A DNA stretch of 64,000 nucleotides from Poa pratensis (taxonomy: Eukaryota > Streptophyta > Magnoliopsida > Poales > Poaceae), in NCBI GenBank assembly GCA_947311845.1, contig CAMZMU010000117.1, forward strand, positions 79,152,394-79,216,393. Direction: 5' to 3'. A program made the translations under genes and the position numbers. This document shows positions 37,409-48,762 of the stretch, piece by piece. Within the stretch, counting starts at the first letter, position 1. Each line of letters opens with the position of its first letter. The notes beneath the pieces were generated by a model. It was not told where the DNA came from, did not search any database, and saw only the letters and a list, made by a program, of their open reading frames with translations.

Positions 37409-38384
37409 TTGCCCCCACTTACATGCGGGCCCGCCCCCGCGCCGGCCTCACTCTTCCAAAATCGACAAGTTGTCACGCGCGCGCGCCGTTCTCGATCCCC
37501 CTCGCCCCCAAATCGCTGCCGCCGAACCCCCGCCGCGCTCGACCCACCCCGCCGCTGACGGCCTCGACGCGCCCAGGAGCACCTCCACCGCCACCCGCAC
37601 CGCCCGTGCTCGACCCGCCACGAGCCGCCGACGACCCACGCCGGCCGCCCACCACGCGCCCGTGCTCGACGTGCCTAGAGGACCAGAGCCACCGTCGCCA
37701 CCGGCCCGCCACCTCGACGCCGACGCCGCCGCCGCCCTCGACACGCCGCCCTCTCCATCCCCTCCCGGAGGTGCTGCTCCTCTTCCATCCCCTCTCCCTC
37801 CCCTCCGCACCTACACATAAGCTGTTTGCTCAAATGCCAAACTCGCGCCTCCCTTCACTCCCCGAGGTGTTGTCCCTCTCCCTCTCCTCCTTCCCCTACT
37901 AGGTGTTTGTTAAAATTCCTAGCCCAAGGATTATTGTTAAAATCCCAAGCCCAAGCACCCAATTTGTTAGTGTTAGTTGCTGCTAGGTTAGTGTTAGTTA
38001 TATTTAGGTTGCTTTTATTTTTATAAATGAAGTTATGAAAATTCATTTAGTTTCATAGTTTCATTTAGGTTGCTTATATTTAGGTTGCTTATATTTTTAT
38101 TTGTTGCATATATACATAGTTTCAAGCATCTAGCTTTAAGATTTTAGAAAATATGATTAAATTGTTGTTGCAACTACATAGTTACATAATATGTTGGTGC
38201 AACTAAATTGTTGTGCCTAACTTAATTATATAAGTTCATGATCCTTTTCTTTTTTGGTTGTACAGGTGCAGAGGTGCTTGTGTGTGCTAGGCAAGAAGAC
38301 ACCCTTGGAATCGAGAGGTTGTGTGTGCTTGTGTTCTGTGCAACCACGACCATCGTGTTGTGGTTGTTTGTGTTCCGACCATCT
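37409..38384 (+). promoter_or_regulatory. GC/CT-rich leader region of the CACTA-1 second gene
   Basis: 37410-37900 is GC-rich and then CT-rich (CCTCTCCATCCCCTCC type), like a grass promoter and 5' UTR. A possible donor (CTACTAG/GTGTTTG) is at 37901-37903. The following 38000-38230 is AT-rich and intron-like. A possible acceptor (TTTTATTATAG, ending 38691) precedes the expected start of the second gene. Long Pro/Arg-rich frames here are composition artefacts. Confidence 0.5.
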
Positions 38385-38640
38385 TGTCGTTTATGTGGAT
38401 GTTGCCGGCCGGAGATGCCGATAACATGATTTGTGAAATGTCTGCAGGTACCCATGAGGCCCTTGAGTTTGCCGGAACGTCGATTAACTTCCGTTCCAAC
38501 AAATTCGGGTACTCCATATGTCCCTTTTTTAGCAAAGGTCATGCCGGAATTTTTCATGAATTTTGGCATGAATTTGCTAAAAAAGGGACATGGGGTATTG
38601 CGACTAATGCATGGGCCGGGGTATCTTAGTACTTAATTAA
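38385..38640 (+). repeat. Hairpin cassette before the CACTA-1 second gene
   Basis: It contains a large imperfect inverted repeat: CATATGTCCCTTTTTTAGC... at 38515-38545 pairs with ...GCTAAAAAAGGGACATG at 38565-38592. A smaller one is CCGGAACG (near 38471) with CGTTCC (near 38490). The same cassette occurs twice before the second gene of CACTA-2 and once before its transposase. It lies in a presumed 5'-UTR intron. Confidence 0.75.
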
Positions 38641-38700
38641 GTGATTTTTTTTCTTATATTTGTTGCACTAACTTTGACGTTTTTTATTATAGGTGCGAAC

Positions 38701-40364
38701 TTGGCTGACAATAACGAGGCCGGGGTTCTCGAACAGGAGGCGAGGAACCGATAGAGGAAAATCGTATGATTCCGACGTTCATCGCAGAGGCAGTGACAAA
38801 GACGCTCACGTCGTTCTTTCCTACCATATGTGAGTCTGTCAGGGTTTGGATTGAGGGAGGGAAAAAAGGGCCTCCCCAATGATCAGCTTCGGCTCCAGCA
38901 AGTACTCAATCAATGTGGCTCCAGAAGATGCACCCCAGCATCCCCAGAGATAAAGAAGAAGAAGCATAGGAAGAGAAGTAAGCCAGCTCCTAAGTCTATC
39001 CGGGGGTATGAAGACATGGTATATGCACCCCGTGCAGATGGCTTGACCCGAGTTCATGAAGCTGGTCAACCGATCCTGCCTCCGGAGCTGCTCCGCCTCG
39101 CAGACGGATGCATGCTCTCTTTGCAACATGCTATCTTGACGCTAGAGGGCAACCTTCTTAAAGAAGAGAATCCAAATTACCCGGTGTTCACTATCAAGGT
39201 GCCAAAGGACTTGGCCGACTTCGTCCATGAAGCCCCCGCGGATCGGTTCTTCATATCGTACGAGGACGTCTTCAGGCTGTTTCACTATAGACGGCTGGAC
39301 TATAACTTGGTCCGCCTATACACGCTCAACCAGGCGATGAAGATCAGGAGAGATAATACCCCGTACGTCAAGGTAGTGGATTCCTACTACATGCGTGACA
39401 GCCAGCTGGTGGAAGGATCAACGACACGGGCCATGGCCACGGAGTACCTCCAGAGAATCATGCTGAACAACCAGAAGAAGAACAACCTTCTTCTGCCTTT
39501 CTTTCCCGAGTAAGTACACATCCGGTCGCCGCCGTCGTATCTTATGCTTTCTTATAGATTTCTTCCGTTGTTGATCCTTTCCAACATTCCGTTTCAATTG
39601 TGTTGAGCAGTGACGAGTACTCAATACTCATCGTCGTAAGCCCGAGTTGGTCCGTTGCCACTTATTTCGACTCGGGGAGTTCGGACGTGACGAAAGACTA
39701 CACCAGAATAAAGGGTGTTCTCGATGAGGCTCTCGAGGGCTACGCCCAAAAGGGAGGCCACTTCGAAAAAGAAAAGAATGGGGAACGTTTCTCGGAGGAC
39801 AACAAACACAAGTTCTGGCATGGGACCGGGTTCCATTGCATCAAGCAGAAGCCTGGCAGCGTGAAGGATGCCTTTTACGTCCTCCATCACATTAAAGGGT
39901 TTGTCCGGGATGCAGAGAAAACGAGGTGGCCATCTAGTCTCCAAGAATGGACCAAATGTGCGGGGAAATCACCGATGCTGAGCTTAGAGAAGACTTCCAT
40001 CGCATCCAGATGCAGTTATCGCAAATCATCGTGGAAGATGTCATGACGACAGGGGGGTCCTTACACAACGCCAGAGGTAGGATCGATGTATTATAAAAGA
40101 AAGCCTTGCGTCACTCGCAAGAAGTGCTTCTTTATTTTCTTTATTATAGACTTATCCACTTAATTAGATGAATAAATCATACTCTATTTATATTATTAAC
40201 CAAATATATATCCCAATCCATCTCCAGGGTTGTCTAAGTGGGAGATCGAAGAACGCCTAGACATGCAGAATGACATGAGGACGTGGATGACGAAAGACTG
40301 CTATAAACCGTTCCCGGAGCCGAATAAAAAGAAGGCTCCATCATACCGGCTGTTCTGTATTTGA
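38701..40364 (+). pseudogene. CACTA-1 second gene, inactive Ulp1-like protein, decayed
   Basis: It aligns with the intact three-exon gene at 50909-52512. Exon 1 (about 38701-39510) has lost its ATG (TTG here) and has frameshifts near 38730 and 38880. Its later part (HRKRSKPAPK to NNLLLPFFPE) is open. Donor CGA/GTAAGT and acceptor GAGCAG/TGAC lead to exon 2 (39610 to about 40070), with EYSILIVV, ATYFDSG and HGTGFHCIKQKPGSVKDAFY, frameshifted near 39960. Exon 3 is about 40230-40364, LSKWEIEERLDMQND to YRLFCI. The Ulp1-like region lacks the catalytic His and Cys, as in the CACTA-2 copy. Confidence 0.8.
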
Positions 40365-40627
40365 TCCTAGTTTAGGCGGTGACAACTTCATTTGTACTAA
40401 GACTTGTGTGACATGAGATGAACTTTTGTACCAATTAAGACTTGTGTAATAATTTGGCACATGTCACTATATGTATGTATCTTGGGCTCTAAGTGATGTG
40501 ATGACATAGTATAATGTGTCTGTTTTCATATACCGTGTCAAAATATATTATTATTTCTGTATAAATACTGTAATATACCTGTATTTGTATAGCGGACATC
40601 AGCTAGCAAATCCCGAATACCTGTAGA

Positions 40628-40850
40628 AATATTCTGTGGCGCACGGTTTTGTTTTTCTGTGGCGCACGCCCCTGCGATGCGCCACTAAAATTATTTTGTG
40701 GCGCACGGCTTGGGTGCGCCACAAAATTGTGGTATTTCTGTGGCGCACGGATGGGGTGTGCCACAGAATTAATATTTTAGTGGCGAGCATTCTGTGACGC
40801 ACCCACCATGCGTCACAGAAAGCGTTTTTGGTGCGCCACTAAAGGCCGTT
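40628..40850. repeat. Right subterminal repeat array of CACTA-1
   Basis: Direct and inverted CTGTGGCGCA/TGCGCCACA copies, several with changes (TGTGACGCA, GTGTGCCACAG). Decay fits an element that has been immobile for some time. Confidence 0.85.
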
Positions 40851-41124
40851 TTCCTACTAGTGGAGAAGCGACAAAATCAACCCTTATTATTATGTGCACC
40901 GTTCGTCGTATTTCATCCTATTGGATTGGATGAAGACTAGGGTACTAGACTATTAGGATACGACTCGGCTATTTGAGCAAGCAAAAGCTTATGATCAAGA
41001 TCAGTAGGGCTTAAATTGATCTACCATTGCAACACAACATTTACACGCACACTCAAGCCAAAACTAGCGGTACTACGGGACATAGGAGAATCAAATGGCT
41101 GCTGCATTTGTCATGTCGAAGAGC

Positions 41125-41590
41125 CTGGACAAATTAAATGTTTATATTGAAAAATCGTTCAAATGAAACAAATGTTACTCTTTGAAAACACATCCCAATA
41201 ACACAAATGTTCATATTTGAAAATTCGTTCAAGTAACAATAAATGTTCATGTTTAACTTGCAAAGTCATTCAAGTAACATAAATGTTCATATCTAAAAAT
41301 GTTCAAATAATATAAATGATCAATTGCAAAAAATCGTTCAAATGGAATGAATTCTATTTTTTTAACCCGTTCGAATAACATAAATGTTCACATTTGAAAA
41401 ATCGTTCAAATAACATAAATGTTCATATTAAAAAATTGTTTAAATAACATAAATTTTCAAATTTAAAAATCGTCCAAATAAGATAAATGTTCAAATTTAA
41501 AAATTGTTCAAATAAGATAAATGTTCATATTTAAAAATGTTCAAATGGCATAAATATTCATATTTGAAAAAATGTTCCAATGACATAGTG
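41125..41590. repeat. AT-rich degenerate minisatellite
   Basis: About a dozen imperfect copies of a 35-40 base unit built on AAATGTTCATATTT and CGTTCAAATAACATA. There is no coding capacity. It lies between CACTA-1 and TOM5; the flanks 40866-41124 and 41591-42300 show nothing recognisable. Confidence 0.7.
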
Positions 41591-42517
41591 CTTAACTTCA
41601 GTAAAACTTCAAAGGCAACATTAGATAGTAATATGGTTCCTACAACATGACATATGCAGTAGAAAAGCATGAGCCTCTAATAGCAGAAAAAGAAGTAAAA
41701 AAGGTTGGAAGAAATAGCCTAGCCTAATTAAGAAAGGAACATAATTGTGTGTGGATGCATAGCGTGTTTTCGGCAATGACCAAAGTCGAGTATGTGAGGA
41801 ATAATTTGGCATAGGTCGGAATATGAGCAACTATTATTGTCTATTATGTTTACTTCCTTCAGCTCTGGTTTTGTGGATAGATCTAGAAAGCGAACATGAT
41901 AGATCTTACACGCTTAACAAGTTGATTCTACTACCAACGCGTGCAACACGATCTATACGAGATAATTTGTTGGGCAACGAACAAAACAAACATTTTGTAT
42001 GTTAAATCATAGTGTATATCAACACAAAATGATTTTTCCTAGTATTTTCTAAAAGGAGCATTTAGGTTATTTGAAGTTCAAAAATATATATTGATTTTTT
42101 ATAAATTTTCCAAAAAAAAGTTTGAATTGTTTTTGAATTCAAATTGAGGTTCAAAAGAAGAAGGGGTATCCTATAATCGCAGCTGTTCGTCGTTATGAAG
42201 ATCCAGCGGCCCTGCCCTGTATTGTTCTTCTCCCTCTCACCGATCGTGGGGTCTGGGCCCACCTGTCAGCCGTCTTCTCTGCCGGACCGGAGTCCGCGTC
42301 GAGCACGTTTCGGCCACCACTAAAATTTCCAAATCCCGATCGAATTCGTTGCCCCCTCTCCAAGATTTCTTCGCCAATTATATACACCACACCGCCGCTG
42401 AAAACCCTAGCTTGCTCGCCCAAGAAATCGCCGCCGTTCTGCTCGGAATCGAGAGCGCATCGCCGCCGCCGTTCGCCACCGATACTCGTTTGCTTTCCCG
42501 TGCACCAAAACGAGCAG

Positions 42518-43656
42518 ATGGAGACTGCACCGCTGCAGATGCTCAAGAGCTTCTGGAACTCCCAGGTCATGGATGAGGAGCAGAGGATGATCAACTATGT
42601 ATGCGCCTCCTTCCCGCCCCCCTACCTGTGATTTGCTCTTCGCTTTCCTGTTTTTCGTGTGCGACGACACTGGTAGTTGTAAACTTGTAATTGCTTTGGT
42701 TCGGTGCGATCGAGGCGATTAATTACCTCGTGAACCTGCACGTAGGAGATCTAGTTTAAAAAAAATCGGTACGATTGCATCGCTGATGGTTAATCTTAGT
42801 AGATTCGTTTCGTTACTTTCTCTATTTATTTTCTTCAAATTGGCGCCTTAAAACAATGTGCTAGAGGAATTTCTCGCAACCAGTTTTGCAATTGCTGTTG
42901 CGTAGTAAATAAGTTTCCAGATAACAAGGAATCGGAAATTCTACTAGTTTTTCTCTCCTCATCTACTGCATGTAGAAGTTCTGTGGTTAAGCAACAAGAA
43001 ATAGTTGATGAAAATCTAGTGCCTAGAATTTTCAGTTTCTCTGCAAGCCTATTTACAGGAAATATTCGTTATGCGTGCAAAGAAAAGGGATTATCAGCCG
43101 AAATACCTGGTCTCCGTCATTTGATATCTTGTCTGCTGTTTTTCCTTGTAAGCTGTTGAGCTAGGCCAGCTGGTAAATTAGTATTCTTGTTCTTTGTCCT
43201 CTGTTGGCATTAGAATTCGACTACTGGGTTATGCTCGAGTTTGGTTTTACGTATGCTTCATTTAGGGCTATCTTGAACTGATACACGTGTTGTGTTTGAT
43301 TTGATGTCGATGGCAAAAATGACGATCCTCTGAGGAAGCATTTCAAATGCTGTGCATGGATTGACGAGTCAAATATCTCTGTGTTAGTTCATTCATAGTT
43401 GACTGCCATTTATTTGATTTTTTACCCAAAATTCGGCAACCAACGGTAGTGGAGCGTCAAACACTAGTTACATGGCCAAATCTCAGTCAATAAATATTCT
43501 ATGCTTTGAGTAATCTTCTCTCATGTTTCATGAACACGCATGCTAATTATACTTTTTTTTGTTGCTCTTGATTTACAGAGAGTGCTAAAGGCTGCGGGGC
43601 TGTTTGCTGGATCAATCGTTCTGATGCAAACCTTTGGTCACATCATGGCACCATAA
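42518..43656 (+). CDS. TOM5: Mitochondrial import receptor subunit TOM5 homologue
   Basis: Two exons, join(42518..42598, 43579..43656), give 52 aa, the usual size of plant TOM5. Exon 1 encodes METAPLQMLKSFWNSQVMDE and EQRMINY. Exon 2 encodes the single membrane helix AAGLFAGSIVLMQTFGHIMA and ends in Pro. The WxSQVxDEE motif and the LFAGSIxLMxxFGxxMA segment match plant TOM5. Junctions are TAT/GTATGC and TTTACAG/AGAGTG, in phase 0; the intron is 980 bases. TOM5 is a small tail-anchored subunit of the outer-membrane TOM complex that receives cytosolic preproteins. A GC-rich region at 42230-42517 holds the promoter and 5' UTR. It is in a 7-kb island between two large transposon nests, with no sign of damage. 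Confidence 0.88.
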
Positions 43657-44822
43657 TTTTGGCTTTAAACTAGTGGTTCCATGCCGATTAACATTGTATG
43701 CCTTGTCACCAGGCTTGTGGAATATTTGTAGTCAGACTTGTGCGGTATAAGTGAAGAATTTCTAGGTAGCCGTTTTCTGCACTTGCTTGTCTTTATAAAT
43801 TCAGATGCAGTTAGCCTTTAGGTCACCACAAGTCTACGATTATGTCAAAATTTATACTGTAATATATATTTTTGGATGGAACATTTCTTTTCAATTGTAC
43901 TCTGATTTCTGTTCCCCCACTCTTCGCTTGGAAGACAGGATTTCGTGGCTAAAGAGTGGCCTCTGATTTTAGGCTACAAATCAAAAATCATAGATATTCC
44001 TAGCATAACTCATTCACTGGATAATAGTTTGATGAGCCGTGATTTTTGTTAGCCCGATTCCAGAGGCGACCATGCAATGAACTCAGAAGCATTCATCTGG
44101 CAGCACTACGTGTATTCTGCTGTGCTATTTTGATGCTGCTGTGTGTTACACCGTGTGTCAGTCCGTGTGTGTAAAGCCTTGCTAGCTAGCAACCTTGGAA
44201 GTTGGAACCAACAGACTGGGGTCCTGATTATGGTGTTGCAGATAAGGTAGAAATGGTAACTTGCTACAGTTTTTTATTCCAAGGTGAAGAATCTCCAGTT
44301 TGCAGATGGTACTGGATGTGATGTTGGTAACTGATATTTGTGAGCGCGAAGAAGAAGATCCTGTCCTCTATGGACGAAGAATTGGTACATGTCTTCAGGC
44401 GAAGATTCAGTGAGCATTTGCAGAGTTGAAGCATTTCATAGTGTTCACACGGTTCCAGAAATGAAGCCAATATCAGTTCACCAGTTTTAAAATTATCTCT
44501 AGAGACACCATCAAAATACAAATTTATACATTTTGTTCATGGGGTCATTCATATTGGCAGTAAAACAATATCACCCAGCAGGCCGCACTTATCAACAGCG
44601 CCAACAACATGAATCCCTCGGTGCATCACATATGCAGTTTTACGTAGATGTAGTAGATTTTTCATATGAGAACAGGGTATCCAAATAACATGCTGCCAAA
44701 TAACACTTGAAGATTCCTGATCATTACTTCTGCTACCATGAATTTGGCAAAGTTCTTTGCATACATCAACAAAAGAAAACTTGCAAGCACAAACTTCACG
44801 AAGTTCGTAGAAACTAAACTTA
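43657..44822. other. TOM5 3' flank, nothing further recognised
   Basis: The TOM5 3' UTR and intergenic DNA. No second gene is visible. 44560 onward resembles the F-box downstream units at 45690-46030 and 46440-46740. Confidence 0.4.
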
Positions 44823-44824
44823 TA

Positions 44825-44932
44825 CTCCTCTGTCCCCTAATAGAATTTTAAAATCAGGCCGAACGTCTTAATAAATACCCCTCTGTCCCCTAATATAAGA
44901 CATTTTGGCAAGCTATTTAGGGACAGAGGGAG
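44825..44932. mobile_element. Stowaway MITE
   Basis: 108 bases with ends CTCCTCTGTCCCCTAATA and (inverse) CTCCCTCTGTCCCTAAAT, flanked by TA on both sides (44823-44824, 44933-44934). This is the Triticeae Stowaway (Tc1/mariner) pattern. An extra copy of the left end lies inside at 44880-44895, so it looks like a fused or partly duplicated element. Confidence 0.85.
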
Positions 44933-44934
44933 TA

Positions 44935-46054
44935 TATGATACAACAGAGCAAACTAGTTAGGTCTATAATGAACCACCAACCATCTGACTCTACATTCAT
45001 CAGATATTGAGGGTCCCAAGTCAAAAGCAAATTAACACCGAGCAGTGGACAGGTGCGGAGAAGAAGCACACCAGCTTCAGCAGAGACCTGATGCACCTTG
45101 GCAACACGTCAGCAGCTGGCCACAGCCCAATGTGAAAACTAGCACCATAGCAGGAAGGCCACCAATCTGGCAAGTGGCTGGGTTGCAAATCATACTGAAA
45201 CCTGAGCAATCTTATATTACCTGTACATTGGCCGATTCAGTAGCAATTCACGGAATCTCAGGCGGATCCTGCTTACCTCTTGATTCAATACTCCTAGATC
45301 ATCTTATTCAGGTACGATGTCATGAAACTGAGGCCTATACACAAATGAACCATCCCTACCAAAGGTTAGATAGCACTCAAATAGAAATGACTAAGCTCTT
45401 GGGCAATGTTGGATTCAGCACAGATATCTACATAAATCATCTCACGCTAAGTTGCACAGCTTTCTCCCATCAACCTTCCCGACATATTGAGCACTGTCAC
45501 AAAGTTGATAATGATATTGTACACATCATGACTGCTTCAAAAAAGATATACACAACCCTATCTCTTAGTATGCAAACGTGAGCTTTCACTGAATAGTTGG
45601 CTAAAACGCGACCAGTTTCACCAAGGATCTGAGAAGCACGTTATAGCATTTACATGTGTCGCCAAGATCTCAATAATCAAGAGAAAGTTAAACATTCACC
45701 ACCCGACGCTTCAGCAAGCATGTAAGCACCATAATGTATCGACTTGTGCAACACTGGTGTCACTGCTGGTGTCTCTCATATGTTGGGAACAAGCAAAGAA
45801 TACAAATGTTATGCTACCAAATAGCAGTCATAGCCTCTTGATAGTAACTCTTGCTACGATAATTTCCCATAAATAATACATGGAAAAATGAAAAAAAAAA
45901 CATACGGCGAAACTTTACGCAGTTCACAGAGTTTGCATTGTACCTAATGCAGAAGCTGAGAAGCACACTAGACCCGCAGCACCAAGGTTTGTAAGGAAGC
46001 ACCAACCAAATCGCTCTAGACTCATCAGATGAAACATTCATAAGTTATTTTTTA
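44935..46054. other. Downstream region of F-box gene, diverged repeated units
   Basis: A frame of 178 codons at 45045-45581 (+) has no recognisable family and lies in a region of diverged copies of the F-box 3' flank, so I do not call it. Units starting near 44560, 45690 and 46440 share the order CA(C)CCAGCA / CATATGC or AATACTGG / GCTACCAAATA(G)CA / TTCACGAAGTTC-type blocks. Confidence 0.4.
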
Positions 46055-46104
46055 CTCCCTCTGTTCCTTAATATAAAACGTCTTATATGAAGGAACAGAG
46101 GTCG
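46055..46104. mobile_element. Short Stowaway-type MITE remnant
   Basis: CTCCCTCTGTTCCTTAATA faces TATATGAAGGAACAGAGG, flanked by TA (46053-46054, 46105-46106). At about 50 bases it is an internally deleted copy. The matching place in the duplicated unit near 60225 lacks it, so it inserted after the F-box duplication or was lost there. Confidence 0.65.
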
Positions 46105-46781
46105 TAAGAGACTATGGCCATCACAATGGGAATTCCCCAGCAACTTGCTCTGACTCTTAGTATAAAATGATAGCAGTGAGCATATTCCTTATAACTGCAC
46201 AAATAAAATGGACTTATTATACTAGGTAACAGAACAGAGACTCTTCAATAAATAGTTGGCTAAAGTCAACCATTTCACCGAGCATATGCAGTGAGCACTG
46301 AAGCATGTCCATGTGTTTGCAGTACCACATAAATAAACAGAGGCAACATAGATTCTGAAGTCCAAGAAAACATAATTCTAAGCCAGATTAGATCAGCTAA
46401 ATTCGACATAGTGGTAGTAAAGCATTCATCACTCAGCAATTCAACATCATCAACAAGCAGAGTATCTACCTCAGACTATTGCACACATGCGCAATACTGG
46501 CTTCAATGTAGATGCAGTAGAATTTGAATACTTCTTATATATCTGAAACCAAGCAGAGAATTGACATTTTTGCTGCAAATAACAGTCACAACTTTCCTGA
46601 ACCGAAGTCTTGCAGCCATCAATTCAGCAAAGTAATTTTCAAACATAATTCATACATCAATAAAAGAGTAGTTGTGGGCACAAACTTCATCCAGTTCATC
46701 GAGACACTTGATCAAGAACACTAGAGCAACAAGGACTAAACACCTCTCTCCAGCCATCAGATGAAAGACAAAGCATTCAAA

Positions 46782-47885
46782 TCACCCCCGCAGCGCTGAA
46801 AAGAAGCTATGTTGAACAAGGCTTTGCTTGATCCTATGTGTACCTGTCAAGCTGATACTTGCATCCAACTGCGAACTTGCAAGCAATTTCCCCTCAGTGT
46901 CAACGAGAAACAGCATTTGTTCAACATTGCAGAGGACAAACACATCCCCCTCCTCATGTAGAACATTCACATCCCGACTCTCATACTCCTTGATCTCTGC
47001 CATCGGCAATTTGACATGGTATTTATGGGACCAGACCTCGCTATCATAGTCCTGCATCACCAAGATATCAACAGTTGTCATGCTATAATCACAGCTGTAG
47101 ATGCCGAGCGTGCCATCCACCTCATACAGGGATGAGGTGCTTGTCTGAGCAGCAGGACAGCGCATCATACGGAACAACTCGGTTGTGGTGTCGAACACCA
47201 TTATCATCTTGCCACTTTGTTCCTTGTTCAGAGGGTACGGCCAACAAGTCCAATGCAGGTTACCACTGACCAGGACAGGCGCGTCTAAGAAGCTCACCAG
47301 CACCGATGGACACCCAATGCGCCTCGGCCGCAGCTGGTTGCAGCCCAATGCGAAAACGTAGCAGGGATCGTTTTCGCAGAACATCTCCTTGGCCCTCGTG
47401 TGTAGTAGCAGCCGGTACTCGTCGGTAGGAGGATGCCGGTACAGTCCCGCGACTTGGAAGTCATGAATCTCCGGGACTCGACCAATCTGACGCGTGGTTG
47501 GGTTACAGATGATTTCACGCCGGATATAAGGCGAGAACGTAGAAATGGAGAGGAGGAGGAGACCGTCGCAGGACGCCGCCACGCTGATGGAAGTAGAGTC
47601 GTTAATCCGGGCGACGGGCTCGAGTCGGAACTTGCCGGCGGCGGCCCGGTGGTGGAAGGCGCGGAGGTCGCCCCATGTGTTGAGGTATTTGCTGAGGAGG
47701 ACGAGGGGGAGGGAGGGCTGGTGGCGGTGGTGTGCCAGGAGGATGTCGCGGGTGGAGGCGAGGCGGCGCCAGGCGCGGCAGACAGCGCGGCAGCGCACGA
47801 GGTCCTTGGGGGGCAGGCGCACGAGGATCTCCAAGCCGAAGATGTCCTCCGGGAGGCCGATGCATAGCGGATTCGGCCCCGCCAT
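46782..47885 (-). CDS. F-box protein with FBA-type C-terminal region
   Basis: A single exon of 367 aa. Residues about 8-50 form an F-box (LPEDIFGLEILVRLPPKDLV, CRAVCRAWRRLASTRDILLAHH). Residues about 100-170 match the start of an F-box-associated domain of the grass type (DGLLLLS, ICNPTTRQIGRVPE, GLYRHPPTDEYRLLLHT). The rest (GNLHWTCWPYP, KMIMVFDTTTELFRMMRCP, VDGTLGIYSCDYSMTTVDI, VWSHKYHVKLP) continues that beta-rich domain. Such proteins are substrate receptors of SCF (SKP1-CUL1-F-box) E3 ubiquitin ligases; the F-box binds SKP1 and the C-terminal part selects the target, unknown here. The ATG at 47885 lies just before the F-box and the frame is intact. A frameshifted paralogue is at 60891-62047. 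Confidence 0.88.
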   Translation of the reverse strand: MAGPNPLCIGLPEDIFGLEILVRLPPKDLVRCRAVCRAWRRLASTRDILLAHHRHQPSLPLVLLSKYLNTWGDLRAFHHRAAAGKFRLEPVARINDSTSISVAASCDGLLLLSISTFSPYIRREIICNPTTRQIGRVPEIHDFQVAGLYRHPPTDEYRLLLHTRAKEMFCENDPCYVFALGCNQLRPRRIGCPSVLVSFLDAPVLVSGNLHWTCWPYPLNKEQSGKMIMVFDTTTELFRMMRCPAAQTSTSSLYEVDGTLGIYSCDYSMTTVDILVMQDYDSEVWSHKYHVKLPMAEIKEYESRDVNVLHEEGDVFVLCNVEQMLFLVDTEGKLLASSQLDASISLTGTHRIKQSLVQHSFFSALRG

Positions 47886-48179
47886 GTTCGCCGGCCGAAT
47901 GATCAGCTCAGCCAGCGACGGTGGCCTGGGTGGGGAGGCGGGGCAAGCAGGGCGGCACCGGCGTGGGTGGGGAGAAGCTCGCCGGAAAGGAACCTAGAAA
48001 TCTCTCTGGTTGGGTCTAGGGTGGAAACCGGCTGATGTGTGCTAACCCATTTTCCTTCACAAACCCAGTTCTTACTTTCAGTTTAGTACAAAAACAATTA
48101 GCTAACCCAAAACGGTTAAACCATGACAACGTTTTTTTTTTTTGAAATTACCATGACAACGTTTTAGCCCACCACCTTA
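47886..48179. other. F-box gene upstream region
   Basis: Presumed promoter and 5' UTR of the F-box gene. Near 48120-48166 the sequence ACCATGACAACGTTTT is repeated after a T-run, a short local duplication right beside the PIF/Harbinger end. Confidence 0.5.
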
Positions 48180-48762
48180 GAGCATCTCAAGAAGATCCCG
48201 GATCTCATACCCAAAAACTCATATTGGCTCCGAAAACGTTTCCCGGTTGGTAATTTCTGGTATATGTTCTGCCCCGAATCCGCCCGGTGCCGGAAACCAG
48301 TTTTTCGTAGTTTTATCAAATTCATGATTTTGAATCTGCCCCAGAACCTGCCCGGCGTTAAAACCGGTTTTCGTGGTTTTATCAAATTCAAGATTTCGAA
48401 CAACATAATTTTAATAAATCAGCAATACAAATTCAACATAATAATGTTTTAACATCATGCAATAGATAATCATCCAAATTACAACAGATGTTTAATTTCG
48501 AATAATTAAAACAATAATGAATGCTCTGAAATGGAACGGTTTAAATTACACGTGAATACAAAAAATATTAAATGAATAAAATGAGATTCTACTTCCCATA
48601 CAATTGCAACTGGTGCTCAATAAGAATTACGGAGCTAGATGTATGTTGCCTTGTTCTCAATCTTCCGATAGGTCACAATAAATTGGTCCAGTCCGGGTTC
48701 TCAAATTTGAGGCTTCACACGACTGCGAATGTTGTCAGAGAAAAGCTCCAAGTTTAGACCCC

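Larger units (their letters stand above)
24370..40862 (+). mobile_element. CACTA transposon 1 (En/Spm type), with nested gypsy element
   Basis: The left end is CACTAGTAGGAAAC at 24370 and the right end is the inverse, GTTTTCCTACTAGTG, at 40862. A 3-base target duplication GAG flanks it (24367-24369, 40863-40865). Arrays of the TNP-binding type motif CTGTGGCGCA/TGCGCCACAG lie at both ends and once internally. It carries a TNP2 transposase gene and a second gene, both in plus orientation, both broken. Without the 8.17-kb gypsy insertion the element is about 8.3 kb, close to CACTA-2. CACTA elements move by cut-and-paste using a DDE-type transposase. Confidence 0.93.
45900..47890 (-). repeat. F-box duplication, unit 1
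   Basis: The F-box gene plus about 0.9 kb of its 3' flank is repeated at 60084-62050 in the same orientation. Shared flank landmarks are GCAGAAGCTGAGAAGCACAC and AGGAAGCACCAACCAAATCG. The two units are about 14 kb apart; 11 kb of that is the PIF/CACTA-2 nest. Confidence 0.85.

Noticed and set aside
37347..37902. Two 157-159-codon Pro/Arg-rich frames
   Set aside because: They lie in the GC/CT-rich leader of the CACTA-1 second gene, overlap each other, and have no counterpart in CACTA-2.
38433..38636. Peptide-like frame (SINFRS, FFSKGHAGIF) in the hairpin cassette as a possible third CACTA gene
   Set aside because: The frame is short, open on both strands because of the inverted repeat, and shifts between copies. 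I treat the cassette as a structural repeat, but a coding origin is not excluded.
45045..45581. 178-codon plus-strand frame
   Set aside because: No family resemblance, no upstream promoter-like sequence, and it lies in diverged F-box flank repeats.
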